This document shows positions 44,385 to 55,658 of a stretch of DNA of 64,000 bases, one piece after another. The stretch comes from Halichoerus grypus (taxonomy: Eukaryota > Chordata > Mammalia > Carnivora > Phocidae): assembly GCF_964656455.1 (NCBI RefSeq), contig NC_135722.1, positions 109,560,234-109,624,233 on the forward strand, written 5' to 3'. Within the stretch, counting starts at the first letter, position 1; each line of letters begins with the position of its first letter. A program made the position numbers and the translations under genes. Below the pieces are notes generated by a model. It was not told where the DNA came from and did not search any database. It saw only the letters and a program-made list of their open reading frames with translations.

Positions 44385-44897
44385 TTGTTTTATTTTTTCA
44401 GCTTTTTTGAGATATATTTGACATAAAGCATTGTCTAAGTTTAAGGTATACAATGGGTCGATTGTAAAATGATTGCCACCGTAGCATTTGCACATCTCAT
44501 ATTTACCATTTCTTTTTTTGTGAGGAGAACATTTAAGATTTCCTGTCTTAGCAAGTATTATGCGAGTAAATGATACATATTGTTCAAGTACATAATACAG
44601 TATTATTAATCATAATCATCATGATGTACATGGATCCTCAGAATTTATTCATCGTATAGCTAGAAATTTGTACTCTTAGACCAACAGCTTATGTCCCCTC
44701 TGGCCCACTCCCTGGCATCCACCATTCTAGTATCTGTTTCTGTGAGTTTGACTGTTTCAGATTCTACACATAGACAATATGCAGTGTTCTTTCTCTGACT
44801 TACTTCACTTAGCATTAATGCCCTCAAGGACCATGTTGTTAAAATGCCAGGATTTTCTTCTTTCTTATGGCTGAGTATTTCACTATATATACATATG

Positions 44898-44970
44898 TGT
44901 CCATCAGCAGATACATGGATAAAGAAAGTGTGATCTATATATATAATATGTCTATGTATATATATGTGTA

Positions 44971-45001
<31 letters not shown>

Positions 45002-45074
45002 GTGCGTTTATATATGTGTGCATATATATGTATATATATCACATTTACTTTATCCATTCATCTGTTGATGAACA
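44898..45074. repeat. Inverted duplication within L1 flanking a TA/TG loop
   Basis: Arm 1 (44898-44941) carries TGTCCATCAGCAGATACATG in L1 sense orientation. Arm 2 (45031-45074), on the normal antisense track, carries its complement. The arms match at 37 of 44 positions, with an 89 bp TA/TG-rich loop between them. Confidence 0.85.
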
Positions 45075-45381
45075 CTTAGGTTGTTTCCATATCTTGGCTA
45101 CTGTAAATAATACTGCTGTTAACATGGGAATGCAGATATCTTTTTGAGGTCCTGTTTTCATTCCCTTTGGATATATATCTAGAAGTCGGATTGTTGTATC
45201 GTATGGTAGTTCTATTTTTAATTTTTAGAGGAGCCTCTACACTATTTTCCATAGTGACTGTACCAGTTTGCATTTCCACCAACAGTGCACAAGAATTCCC
45301 TTATATCCACATGCTTAATAGTACTTGTTACCTCTTTATTTTTTGACAAAGAAAGATCTGTTGATAGTCTTATGGTGGTGC

Positions 45382-45395
45382 GGGGGGGGGGGGGG
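45382..45395 (+). repeat. Poly-G tract (G14)
   Basis: Uninterrupted guanine run at the junction of the two L1 segments. Confidence 0.9.
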
Positions 45396-46453
45396 TCCTT
45401 GTATGTAACAAGCTGTTTTTCTCTTGCTGCTTTTAACATTCTCTCCTTGTCTTTAACTTTCATCATTTTAATTACAGTGTGTCTCAATATGGGTCTCTCT
45501 GGATCCATCTTACTTGAAACTGGGTTTCCTGGGTCTGGATATCTATTTCTTTCCCCAGATTAGGTAAGTTTTCAAACATTAGCTCTTTGAATAAGCTTTC
45601 TGCCCCTTTCTCTCTATCTTTTCCTTCTGGGACCCTATAATGTATATATTGGTCCACTTTATTGTGTCCCACAAGGCTCTCTTCATTCTTTTTTATTGTT
45701 TTTTGTGCTTCCCCCCCCATATGAATTCCACTGCCCCATCTTCAACTTCACTCATCTTTTTTTTCTGCTCCATCTAGTCTGCTATTAAACCCTTCTACTG
45801 ATTTTTTTTTTTTCTCGGTTTAATTATTATATTCTTTGGCTCTTGATTCCTATTTGGTACTTTTTAAATATCCTCTTTGTTGAAATTCTCACTCGGTTCA
45901 TGCATTTTCTCCTGACTTCCGTGAGTATCTTTATGAGATTTACTTTGAGCTCTCTATCAGATACATCACTTACCTCTGTTTCACTAGGCTCTTTGTCTAG
46001 AGTTTTATTTTTTTCTCATGTTTGAAACATATTCCTGTTTCTTCATTTTCCTTGACTCTCCATGTGGTTCCTGTGCCTTAGATAAATATGTGCAGCGACC
46101 TCTCCCAGTGTTGACAGAGTGGGCTTGTGTGGGAGGTGGGCCTTGTCAGTCAGCCCAGGCTGTGCTCCCAGTTGTCCCGTATACTTTGTGATTGTCCAAA
46201 CTTACTTCTTTGTTCTCAGTGGCTCCCGGTAGTTACGGTGTGCCAAGACCCCTCGGTGTCCCAAAGAGGGGCACTGCACTTAGTACCTAGATGCAGCCTG
46301 GCTGGAGGCCGGACCCTCAGGCAGCAGCAGGGAAAGTATGCAGTTAGGACCCTTCCAGGAGATGGTCATTTTTGTCTCCTCCCTCTTCACGGGGCCTGGG
46401 TGTATATCTGTGCAGGGGTGCTCTTTAAACTGTTGAGAATTTCTTCCTTTTTT

Positions 46454-46648
46454 TTTTTTTTTTAAGATTTTATTTATTTATTTATTTGAGAGAGAGAGAG
46501 AGAGAAACAGCATGAGAGGGGATAGGGTCAGAGGGAGAAGCAGGCTTCCCACTGAGCCAGGAGCCCGATGTGGGACTCGATCCCAGGACTCTGGGATCAT
46601 GACCTGAGCCGAAGGCAGTCGCTTAACCAACTGAGCCACCCAGGCGCC
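46454..46648 (-). mobile_element. CAN SINE (SINEC), antisense, inside L1
   Basis: Poly-T, AAGATTTTATTTATTTATTT and an end in GAGCCACCCAGGCGCC. Perfect 20 bp target duplication TGAGAATTTCTTCCTTTTTT at 46434-46453 and 46649-46668. Confidence 0.97.
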
Positions 46649-47399
46649 TGAGAATTTCTTCCTTTTTTGCTGCAATCCTGTGGGACTCCTGGATGCAAGC
46701 CCTGTTGACAGAGCCAGGGGATTGGGGGCTCATCTCTCAGGTGGCAACCGCAAAAGCTGGGGCCCCAGACAGGGGTACAAGCTCCTTCCAAAGAGATCCT
46801 TGTGACCTGGGGTGGGCTATGATGAGGGCAAGGGAGGTATTGGCCAGCTTCCCTGGTCTCTGGGGAGGATCACAGTAACCCCTAGATTCATGCTGAGAAG
46901 GCTGACCCTCAAGCATCAGCTTTTCAAGTAAGGGCAGTGAATGTTAGAGGGCCCAGGTCAGGGTTTGGGGAAAAGACACAGCATGGGGCCTGTGGGTCAT
47001 GGTGTCCCTATGCCCACTAAAACCATGATGCATTCTGTTGCTGAGTCCTTCCAAACCATTGCAAGCTTTCCTAGGCTTTCTGTCTCAGCCCAGTCTCTGG
47101 TTCCAGCACCGCATGTCTGTTTCATCTCAAGCGCTGACAGTTCGCACTGAAGAGTACCTGCCCTGGGCACTGTGAGGGAGATCATTCCGAAGGGCTCAAT
47201 AACTTTCTTTCAATGAATAAATGATTAAAACATATTGCTGACTGTCAAATTCACAGTCGTCTGCAATTTCCATGAAGCCCTTCCCGAGTCACGGACTCAT
47301 TTTTTCATCCATTCCTACTTTTCAGCCTGGGCTAGGCATCAGGTGTGTAGTGGGTGACCCAGATATGTTTGCTGTAATCAAATTAATAATGCTGGTAAT

Positions 47400-47600
47400 A
47401 ATAGAGCAGTAACAGTAGCGATCATAGTATTTTATGGAGAGCTTCCTCTTTGACAGGAGCTGGGTTTAGCATTAGACGTGTTGTTCCCTCACCAAACCCA
47501 CACAGACTCTATGTATTATTCCCCATTTCGTAGGTGAAGAAACTGAGGCACAGAGGTTGAGTCAATTGCCAAAGGTCACATAGCTATTAAGTGACTCGAG
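47400..47600 (-). mobile_element. MIR SINE, antisense
   Basis: ATTTTATGGAGAGCTTCCTC, CTATGTATTATTCCCCATTTCG, AGGTGAAGAAACTGAGGCACAG and TTGCCAAAGGTCACATAGC is the reversed MIR. Confidence 0.85.
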
Positions 47601-47814
47601 TGCCTTATTGTAAGTGCAGTGAATTTTGTGATTGGAGAAAAAACAAGATTTGATTCATTCTGAAATTCACAAGACTTTATCTTTACATTTTTAATGTACA
47701 CTGATTTATATATTCATTTTGTATTTCTGAAAAATAACCTCCAGTTTAGCAGATCAAAGCAACACCTGTTCATTATCCAAAAGCATCGGCAGCTCAGGAG
47801 TCTGAACATGGTTT

Positions 47815-48292
47815 AACTGGATCCTCTGCTCAAATGCAGATGAAGGTGTTGCTAGGCCTACAGTCTCATCTGAGGTTCGGGGCTCTCTTCCAAGCTCACT
47901 AGTAGTCAGGAGAATTTGGCTCTTTGTGGTTGTCAGGTTGAGGTCCTCAGCAACCAGAGGCCACCCACCATTCCCAGCCACATGACCTTCTCCCTAAAAT
48001 AGCAGTTTGCTTCTTCAAGACCAACAAGAGAACACCCCTGCTGCTTCTCATCTCTTAACTTTAGACCTTTTATAAAGACCTGATTTAGTCTTTTTAGGGA
48101 TAATCTAAAGTCAGCCAGTTAGGGACCTTCATTACATCTGCAGAATTATTTTAGCTTTATCATATTGTGTAACCTAATCATGGGAGTGATATCCCCTCAT
48201 CCTCACTGGCCCTGCCCCCACTCATGGGAGGGGGGTCATACAAAGGCATGGGTCCTAGGGGGTCACCTTGGAATTCTGATTACCACAAATTA
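47815..48292 (-). mobile_element. Ancient LTR-like interspersed repeat, antisense
   Basis: CTACAGTCTCATCTGAGG, GCTCTCTTCCAAGCTCACTAG, TGTGTAACCTAATCATGGGAG, TGATATCCCCTCATCC, CTCATGGGAGGGGGGTCATAC and CTGATTACCACA match a common mammalian repeat end (GCCTACCACA). Family unresolved. Confidence 0.5.
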
Positions 48293-48372
48293 TAATAACG
48301 AGGAGTTGTTTCATCTCTACCACTATACTTTGCGAAAGTTCTAGAACTAACAGTCTTTGTTGTTGTTGTTGT

Positions 48373-48474
48373 TTTTAAAGTTTTAGTTATGTGTACACTC
48401 TACGTGGGTCTCAAACTCATGACCCCGAGATCAAGAGTTGTGTGCTCTACCAACCGAGGCAGCCAGGCGCCCCA
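48373..48474 (-). mobile_element. Short tRNA-derived SINE (SINEC-related), antisense
   Basis: TAAAGTTTTAGTTATGTG, TACGTGGGTCTCAAACTCATGACC, CCGAGATCAAGAGTTG and CCAGGCGCCCC are the tRNA-like head. The GA-rich body of the standard element is absent. It is an older or truncated form. Confidence 0.85.
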
Positions 48475-49853
48475 GCTGACCTTCTTTGTTTTACCTTGCA
48501 GCGTGCAGCAAATGCCTTGCACAGAATGGGCAGTCGGTACTAGCTGAATGGCTGAGTGTGTGGGGTTTTTATCTTTTGTGTGTCAATCCCAGCATCTCAC
48601 CCAGACTCCCCATTAGCATGTGATCTGTATTAATATAAATTATGCCTATTTTTAGAAACAAAAACAGTGGTCTCTGCTGTCACAGTTTGGAATGTCTGCT
48701 AATGCGGAGGTAGTGATTTTGTCCTTGAAACAAACAAAAAAAGAAACAGCGTGTGCTATAAGTTTGGCTATGTTCCTTGGTGGTATGATGACATTCTTTG
48801 GAGATGAAAAATGAGAGCATGTGCTATCCATTAGTGGGTTCATGAGGAAACTTCGTGAACAGACAGGGCCAAAGTGTTGAAAAATTGGAATTACTTCATC
48901 TTGTTTACAACTGGACTGCATGGAAATTTGAGATTACACAGTTTACTAAGGCGTTCTGTCTGAATGCTCTCAAGTCAGCTAGTTTTTTCTGTTCCTCAGT
49001 ACAGAAATATATGTTTCTAATATATGTGTGATTTACAATACCCTGTGGTGCTGGCTTAATTTTTAAGTGGAGATTTAATAATACTTGAAAGTTCCTCTGT
49101 TGTAAATATTATACTTTTTCCTGCCCACAATCACTGTGTCAGGAATTTCTGATGACCCCACATACTATTCTGGACTTCTTTGTAGTCCAGTCTCAAATTT
49201 AAGTTCTTTTCCCTAATTCCTGATACTACAAACATCTTACAGGTAACAAACTTACAACTTTACTTTTTCTTTGAAGAAGTATGAGTTCTCCATCAAAACC
49301 CAGCAACAGCTTCCAGGAATACTTTCACGTGATAACTTGTACTTCATCCACTCTTACTGTCCCTCTCCTTTATTTTCCCTTGACGTTATTTTCCTGCTGT
49401 CGTTTGGAAGCGATGTGCGTTCCCAGCTGGATTCTATGAGCCCTCACCTCTATACAGAGCACCACTGACGCCATGTAGAGAAAATGGCACGCGAAGCCGA
49501 ATGAGCATTTGGAAAATATGAGAACATTTACAACAAGACAGTTTGAATAATTGGAGCTACAAACACCATTTTTCTTTTACAAGAATAGTCTTCTGAGGGT
49601 CAGTTGAATAATGACCAAAGACTTTGTTTACCTATATAAACCAGGGTGGATGTTTTCTTCTTCCTGTGGTTTGTTCTCAGCTCTGAACTCTTAGTCTTTA
49701 TCCAGCAGGCATTTGATTCGTGCCTGTGATTTGGTAGTTAGCTCAGGTCACTTGAGAAAACTAGTTGCTAACCAACATAAGACAGTGGACAGTGGATCAT
49801 ATTGAGAACTAAAGTTTGTAAGCATAACTTCCCTTCTTGCTGTAGCTGCATAT
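48475..49853. other. Unassigned sequence
   Basis: About 1.4 kb without recognised repeat or exon. Confidence 0.45.
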
Positions 49854-49877
49854 GGGGGGCGGGGGGTGGGGGGCGGG
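49854..49877 (+). other. Strong G-quadruplex motif
   Basis: G6-C-G6-T-G6-C-G3, four long guanine runs with single-base loops. It lies immediately upstream of an MIR. Confidence 0.8.
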
Positions 49878-49879
49878 CA

Positions 49880-50110
49880 GCGGCTTCAAATCAGAGACCT
49901 GGGCTCAAATACCAGCCCAGCTGTTAAGTCTCTGTGTAATCTGACAAATCATCATGTAGGTGGTCTTCATCTCTGCTTCCCTGTCTTATCAAATGATCAC
50001 CATGGGGTCCCCTTGTGGGGTTGCTGTATGGCTCACGTGAGGAATGCACGTAAAGTGCTTCACACGTGACGGGCACATAATACATTTCACTTCCCTGTTA
50101 ACTCTTACTA
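49880..50110 (+). mobile_element. MIR SINE, sense
   Basis: TCAGAGACCTGGGCTCAAATACC, GTGTAATCTGACAAATCATC, TTCATCTCTGCTTCCC, GGGGTTGCTGTATGGCTCACG and GTAAAGTGCTTCACACGTGACGG match the whole MIR. Confidence 0.75.
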
Positions 50111-50639
50111 TAGTTATATTTTACCTTGTATGATACTGATATCTATGGTGAGCAGCAAAAAGGAAGTCCTTATTAGTGAAAAAGAACAGTTTCCCCGTGT
50201 AGTGTTCCTGTCGATCTATGTAGATTTGCATGTGGTGTAAATGTTTGAGGTGACAAACAGCTGCTTTACATGGTCCTTCTGAATAAGCCCACCTGTTCCC
50301 AGTGATGCATAGTGCTTAGAGACTTATTAGCGCACTTCTTTGGGGAAGTTCTGTGTAGATGTGTGGTAAATCATTAATGAAAGATTCTCATAATATTGGA
50401 TATATTCCTTCATACACTGACACATGGTTTTCTATTTTTATTTGGATATTTTGCTTATTGAGAAAGGGAGAGAAATCTGTTCAGGTGAAAGGTTTAAATA
50501 CAAATGGACACTTAGAAATAGGACTTGATCAGATTTACAGAGCAAACAAACAAAACAAAAAACCCAAAAGAGATGGTTGTATTTATAAAGAAAAAGGGGT
50601 AATATTTCTACAGCCGTTAAAATATGCCAGCGCTCATGT

Positions 50640-50835
50640 CAGCCCCTCCCATGTACTTGCTGACTTACTCTTCATCGAACAGCTCTGGGAGGTGGACGCT
50701 GTTAATACTGACATTTTGCAAACGAGGACTCTAAGGCACAGGATAAAGTGACTTTTTTGTGGTCACATGACCAGTAAGTGGTGAGCTGGGATTTGAAACC
50801 TCATCGTGGGGCTCCAGAAACTTTGCTTTTAGCCA
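50640..50835 (-). mobile_element. MIR SINE, antisense
   Basis: GGGAGGTGGACGCTGTTAATACTG, ACATTTTGCAAACGAGGACTC, TAAGGCACAGGATAAAGTGAC and GTGAGCTGGGATTTGAAACC match the reversed MIR. Confidence 0.75.
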
Positions 50836-52044
50836 ACGTGCTAATTCAAAATAAAAGGTCATTTCATAGATTTCAAAATAGTACCACCTTCGATCCAAGC
50901 CAGAGAGACCCCTGCCCTAGGACCTAGGACCCATGTTTTGGTGGGCCCTGCTAATCAAACACACAGACACAGGGAGAAAACCATGGGGAAAGCCCAGAAG
51001 CACCCGGTCGCTCAGGATGCTCTGGTCTGTGCTGCCCAAGTGCGTCCTGCAGCCTGCTCAGCCCCAGAACCCCTTCTGGGCACGTCTTGTCCTGAGTCCC
51101 CAGCAAGGCACGTGCATCGGAATGTCCACAAGCATGTGGACTGCCAGTGGTGGAGGGACACGGCCTCTGAGGCTTAAGTGGCGCAAATGCTTAAAGAAGG
51201 GAGAAGATTAATTCACCTGTCAAACCCTTCTGCTCAGGCGGCAGGCATGCAGTGGATTTTTGCATTGATAAAAGCTTTGTTCTCTATTCTTTATGAGCAT
51301 CCATTTTCTTGATTCTCTTCATGCTCCCAACTTGTGGTTTGAAAGGTATTAACCACCTAGTGTGGTATTCACAACATGCTAATTAGCAGTTTGCGAAAGA
51401 ACACGATTCATGTTATTCTTAAAAATGTGCATGTGAGTGCAGACCTAACATGCGTGAGACAAGACACCTACGTGGGCAGCTAGGTGGACGTGAAATAGCA
51501 GATTTACAAGTAGTCTTATTTTTATAATTATGAAGATTTAATGATTTAATTAAATTTTCCAAATATCCATAAAAGCAATTTAAGCTATATTTTCAAGGTA
51601 GAGAGATGAAATATGTTTCATTAAACAATGTGTTTGCTCGATTTATAACTTAAATATTTAGACATACTGTATGTCAACCTCCATTTATAGTCTTGCCGTG
51701 GGCAAAGGATGGGGTTGTTTCAAATTTCTCAATATTTGACAGAATTTGAGCTTGAGCCACCACATGATTTTCCTTTTTTTATTTTTTGGTAATTTGTTTC
51801 TTTATGATAGAACTTGAAAGGGGAAGAACATTCAGAAGGAAAATTTGACACCTTATAAAATCCATATTTCACTTTCTTTACCCCAGATGGTACCAATAGT
51901 TATAAATTTTTGTCTGTGTTGGTTGTTTATTCGTGTTTTTTAAGAGGATGTAAATTAAGAAGCAAGATGTCCTTCAGAAGTTGGTGAGGCTGCAGGTCGG
52001 GACAGCCGGGCTCCCATTCTGGCGAGGCCTCGGACCAGGTGTGG
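50836..52044. other. Unassigned, mostly unique sequence
   Basis: The part 50900-51210 is GC-richer. Two overlapping frames (50933-51211 and 50938-51177) run through it, but neither shows a domain, and one has no plausible continuation. The second homeodomain palindrome lies at 51377. Confidence 0.4.
51377..51388. promoter_or_regulatory. Homeodomain palindrome TGCTAATTAGCA (copy 2)
   Basis: Identical to the 12-mer at 36461-36472. The AT-rich part 51520-51600 adds further TTAATTAAA and TAATGATTTAAT words. No repeat family explains either copy. Confidence 0.35.
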
Positions 52045-52180
52045 AGGGTTGTGCTCATTGGCTGAGCATCTGGGTTTGTTGGTGCAATGTAAGTGCTCAC
52101 GCATCCACCTCCCGGGGTTATTGTGAGAAATGGCTCTGAGAAAGCCCCTGATGCAAGTTAGGTGTTACTATTTTACTTAA
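52045..52180 (+). mobile_element. MIR SINE 3' part, sense
   Basis: CACCTCCCGGGGTTATTGTGAG, GAAATGGCTCTGAG and AAGCCCCTGATGCAAGTTAGG..TGTTACTATT match MIR. Confidence 0.55.
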
Positions 52181-53029
52181 TTTTCAGTGTCTTCAGCTGC
52201 TTTTATTAAGATTATTTTAAGAAATCACTCGATAATTTATATGAGGGAATTCTTCTACTTTTTCAAAAATAAGACACAGATCTCCAGCAGATTTTATAAT
52301 GTTTCCTGTGGCTGGCCCTTATCTGTGTCACATACCACTTTTTCCTTCTTTTTCATATTTGGTGAATAAAATGAAAAAAATAGAAGGAAAGCCTTTCCCC
52401 TTTAGATACATATTTTGCAGCCTTTTAGAGTGCTTGGAATTGGCAAATACTTCTCATAGGAGAAGGTCAAAGTGTGAGTTAAAGGGAACAGCCTCCACTC
52501 CCAGACACACCGTGGTCTCTCTGCACCTGCCTCCTCTTCTGGAAGGTCCAGATTCCTTGGCATCTCAGAGAGCTCAAGCCCAGCAAAGAGGCAGAGAACT
52601 GAACAGAAATAGCCACCATGTCTAATCTTTGCTTTTCTTTTGCCAAACAAAAGCTTTGCCCAAAGCCAGCCATGTAGTAGGCACCAGGTGGGTATTTTTA
52701 TAGTGACAAGGTCAAACAAATTATGTGTTTTCAGGTTGAAGTTGGCGACCCATCTCAACGAGGATAAAAATATTTTCATGCAGAGTGTTTTTGTGGTGGC
52801 GTTTTAAGGGGCAGATTCTCTTATCTTACGGTTGAACGTGATTTTTATGCAGGAAGAAGGCATTTCGGCTTTTGGAGTGCAAGGCTGGAGTTCTCCTAAG
52901 GCGACGGACCCACTATGTTAAGCGTCTGAAACTTGCTGTAGACTTTGCCGTAAAGCCCCACTTAGAAGTGGCTTGCGCTCGGAGGAGGCACTATGGTTAG
53001 GTTTAAAGTAAGAACAGGAGATTCAGACC
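52181..53029. other. Unassigned sequence
   Basis: No repeat or exon recognised. The 125-codon minus-strand frame at 52402-52779 shows no domain. Confidence 0.45.
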
Positions 53030-53220
53030 TGGTGTAGGTGGAAGCCCGGTCGCTTACCTGTTGAGAGATTGCTTAGTGTTCTAAGCCCCAGTTTCTTCAT
53101 TTGTAACCTAAGAGTAATGATAGAGTTGGCAATCGGCGTTCTTAGAAAAATCCATCTGCAGTACTTAGCACAATGGAAGGACACTATCGCTACTCTACAC
53201 GTAGTTATCCTTGTTCATAT
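53030..53220 (+). mobile_element. MIR SINE, sense
   Basis: CAGACCTGGTGTAGGTGG, AAGCCCCAGTTTCTTCATTTG, TAACCTAAGAGTAATGATAG and CAGTACTTAGCACAATGG match MIR. Confidence 0.65.
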
Positions 53221-53892
53221 TGTTACTAAAGTGTCGAAGGGGTTTCTATATAGTGTAACATTAACTTCTACTGGATCCTAAACAGTCTGCCTTGCTATAT
53301 ACAGCGTGTTTGGTAGGGGTCCACGGCCGGCTGGGTGTGTCAACACTGTTTGGAAACCATGTGAGTTCATCATGTCAGCATTGCACGAAGAATCAGCATC
53401 TCCACTGAGTGTCCAGCTCTTGCTGAGGTCTGGGGCAAACCTCTTGACCTCATTGACCCTCTCCTTCAAGAGTAGAGGAGTGATGATTTCCAGAAGCCTT
53501 GTAAGGCCTGACATAGGGAAGAACAAAACTCTTTAGTATGAAAGCAGTGTTAAGAGGACATAAATAGTGCCTTCACTGAAGTCAGCTTGTGGTTATATGA
53601 GACCTAACCACCTAATTCATCTCCTTCTAACCAGTCTGATCACAACCACCCCTTAGCACAACTGGAATGTTACACCCTTTGGGGAAGGAGCTTTAAACCA
53701 CTGGACGTCATTGTACCCTGGGCATCGCCTCTCATCCTTACATCCTGCGCTCGTCCCGTGTACAGATGTATTACCAGTGCTGGTTTGAAATGTCCCAGAT
53801 ATTAAATGTTGGCCACGCATGGATGAGACAACTTAGTGAGCCCAGAAACCCCTACAGAATGACACTTGTAGGAAAAGTGCATTTCCCCCTTC
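53221..53892. other. Unassigned sequence
   Basis: Nothing recognised. Confidence 0.5.
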
Positions 53893-54095
53893 TCTCTTTT
53901 TAATTGAAGTAGAGTTGACGCGCGATGTTACATCGTTTCACGTGTACAATATGTGATTCACATCTCTGCACATGATGCTGTGCTCACCGCAAGTGTCCTG
54001 CCATCTGTCCCCATACAGTGCCATATTCCCTGTGCTGTACCTTTCCTCCCCATGACGTATTCATTCCATCACTGGAAGCCTGGACCTCCCAGAGA
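53893..54095 (-). mobile_element. L1M 3' end fragment, antisense
   Basis: TTTTAATTGAAGTAGAGTTGACG, CGATGTTACATCGTTTCACG, TGTGCTCACCGCAAGTG, CCATCTGTCCCCATACAGTG and ATTCCCTGTGCTGTACC are the reversed L1M 3' UTR. Confidence 0.8.
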
Positions 54096-54435
54096 TGCTT
54101 TTTGAATGACTGCAGACATCATGCATATTGAATGAAAGGATCTGTGGATCTTCTATTCATCTTTTCTCACTCCAAGCAGAGTCGAGTCTACAAATGTTTG
54201 CTGAATGAAAAAATGGAATTTGGGGACTATTGGTGATTGTATTTTGTCCTTTACTTCTTTTTTTTCCCTCATTCTAGGATGAAATCAAGAAGTGAATAAA
54301 TACAGTATTCACATCTGTTGATCTTCACTAACATTTGGCTTTAAATTGCACAGTACACGTAATGCTCTCCATGGCTGTTCTTCCAGCATTCCCGATATTT
54401 TGACCAATACCCACATTACAATAACTAGAGATAAG

Positions 54436-54493
54436 AGAGCTTTTTTTTTTTTTTTGCAACCATGTAGCTCTTTTTTTTTTTTTTTTTTTGCAG
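54436..54493. repeat. Twin poly-T tracts in a 30 bp-period duplication
   Basis: GAGAGC-T15-GCA is followed by ACCATGTAGCTC-T19-GCAG. The same AGC..T-run..GCA frame is repeated, so the second tract arose by local duplication or a second insertion at the same site. Confidence 0.75.
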
Positions 54494-55261
54494 GAAAAAT
54501 GAGACAGTTATTGGACATTTGAATTCCTGAACAAATGCTTAGAGAAATCTCAAATTGTGGCTCCTTTTATAAACTTCAGTTAGTATTTTTAGATTGAAAT
54601 TATTATCTCTTCAGGGACCACATTACAGAAAATGTAACTGTAATAACAGGAAACAGAACATAATGTCCCTTTCCCCACGTGCCTAGGTGGTTCTCTTGGG
54701 AATATGTTTAGGCAGATCTGCAGATTGTATTAATTCTTTCATGCCACTGGGGGAGTATTGAATGAGTTAGTGTTTCAAAGTATGGACTGTGGAGTCATCT
54801 CAGAACTAATAGAGCTAACTCGCGTTTTTATTTCCTTGTATATCAGTAAGAGCGATTTCATTTCGAGTGTGAAAGATGCGAAGAGATAAATATGACACTG
54901 GAGTTTGTAGGATGCTCCCTGCTAAAGATGGAAGCTGTATATTTGGCCTTTCCAAACATTAACAGTAATGGGGATTGCACGTGCAAATGTTCATTACAGA
55001 GATGATAGGCTTTTCTACGGAGCATGTTTTATAGACCAAATCTGAAAGGAGAACAGTGAGAATATTTCTTCCATATCCAGTGTGCTTCAACTACAAATAT
55101 TAAATCTTTTTCTCCTTTCCCCACCTCTTTATCTTGCTCCTCTCATTTTTTTCATCTTACGCAGTTAGTGATGCAGCAGCGGGAAGTAGATGTTATAATG
55201 GGGATTTTAGGCACGGATGGCAGAGTGTTACCGAGGATGGAAACAGGATCTTGTAACACCA

Positions 55262-55282
55262 CCCCCCCCACCCCACCCCCCA
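55262..55282 (-). other. C-rich tract (minus-strand G-quadruplex motif)
   Basis: C8-A-C4-A-C6-A-CC on the plus strand. Confidence 0.6.
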
Positions 55283-55658
55283 CCTCCTATTTCCAGGGCC
55301 CAGATTAGGGCTCGGAGGGCTGCTCTGTTCAATGGGAAGAGTGGTTTTTAATAGTCAGAATCTTTTCTGCTTATTAATTGACACATAATTCTTGAGCACC
55401 TCCTGTGTGCACTGTTAGGAGAAATAAAGATCTCATTCTTGCCATCGTGGAGATTATGGTTTAGTTAGATGATATAAAACAAACCAAGACAAATCACTAT
55501 ATTGTAGTAAGAGAATACTGTGTTCCTTTAGGTCAAGTGGGTGGTCAGAGAAGGCCTCTGAGGATGTACTATTTAAACAGATACCTGAAGAATTAGTAGA
55601 GCCGAAGAGCAGAGGGAAGACGTTTCCAGGCAGAGAACCTACGTGAAAAGGAAATATG

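Larger units (their letters stand above)
44385..47195 (-). mobile_element. L1 LINE, antisense, internally deleted and rearranged
   Basis: The left part (44385-45345) holds the reversed 3' UTR (GAGATATATTTGACATAAAGC, AGGTATACAATGG) and the reversed ORF2 3' end (CATTCATCTGTTGATGAACAC, ATGGTAGTTCTATTTTTAATTTTT, ACCAACAGTGCACAAGAATTCC). From about 45396 to 47195 the sequence is the reversed ORF1 and 5' UTR side (TGGGTCTCTCTGGATCCATC, TTTGAGCTCTCTATCAGATAC, AGTGGCTCCCGGTAGTTACGG). Most of ORF2 is missing between them. A G14 run (45382-45395) marks the junction. A SINE and an inverted duplication lie inside. No frame is intact, so it cannot retrotranspose. Confidence 0.75.
54096..55374. other. Unassigned sequence with simple tracts
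   Basis: Twin poly-T tracts (54441-54489) and a C-rich tract (55262-55282). Otherwise no repeat or exon recognised. Confidence 0.45.

Noticed and set aside
45285..46465. Several open frames of 60-112 codons on both strands
   Set aside because: They lie in the reversed ORF1/5' UTR side of a dead L1.
50933..51211. Overlapping frames in GC-richer unique DNA, considered as a candidate exon
   Set aside because: No domain and no clear splice sites; two frames are equally open, which argues composition rather than selection.
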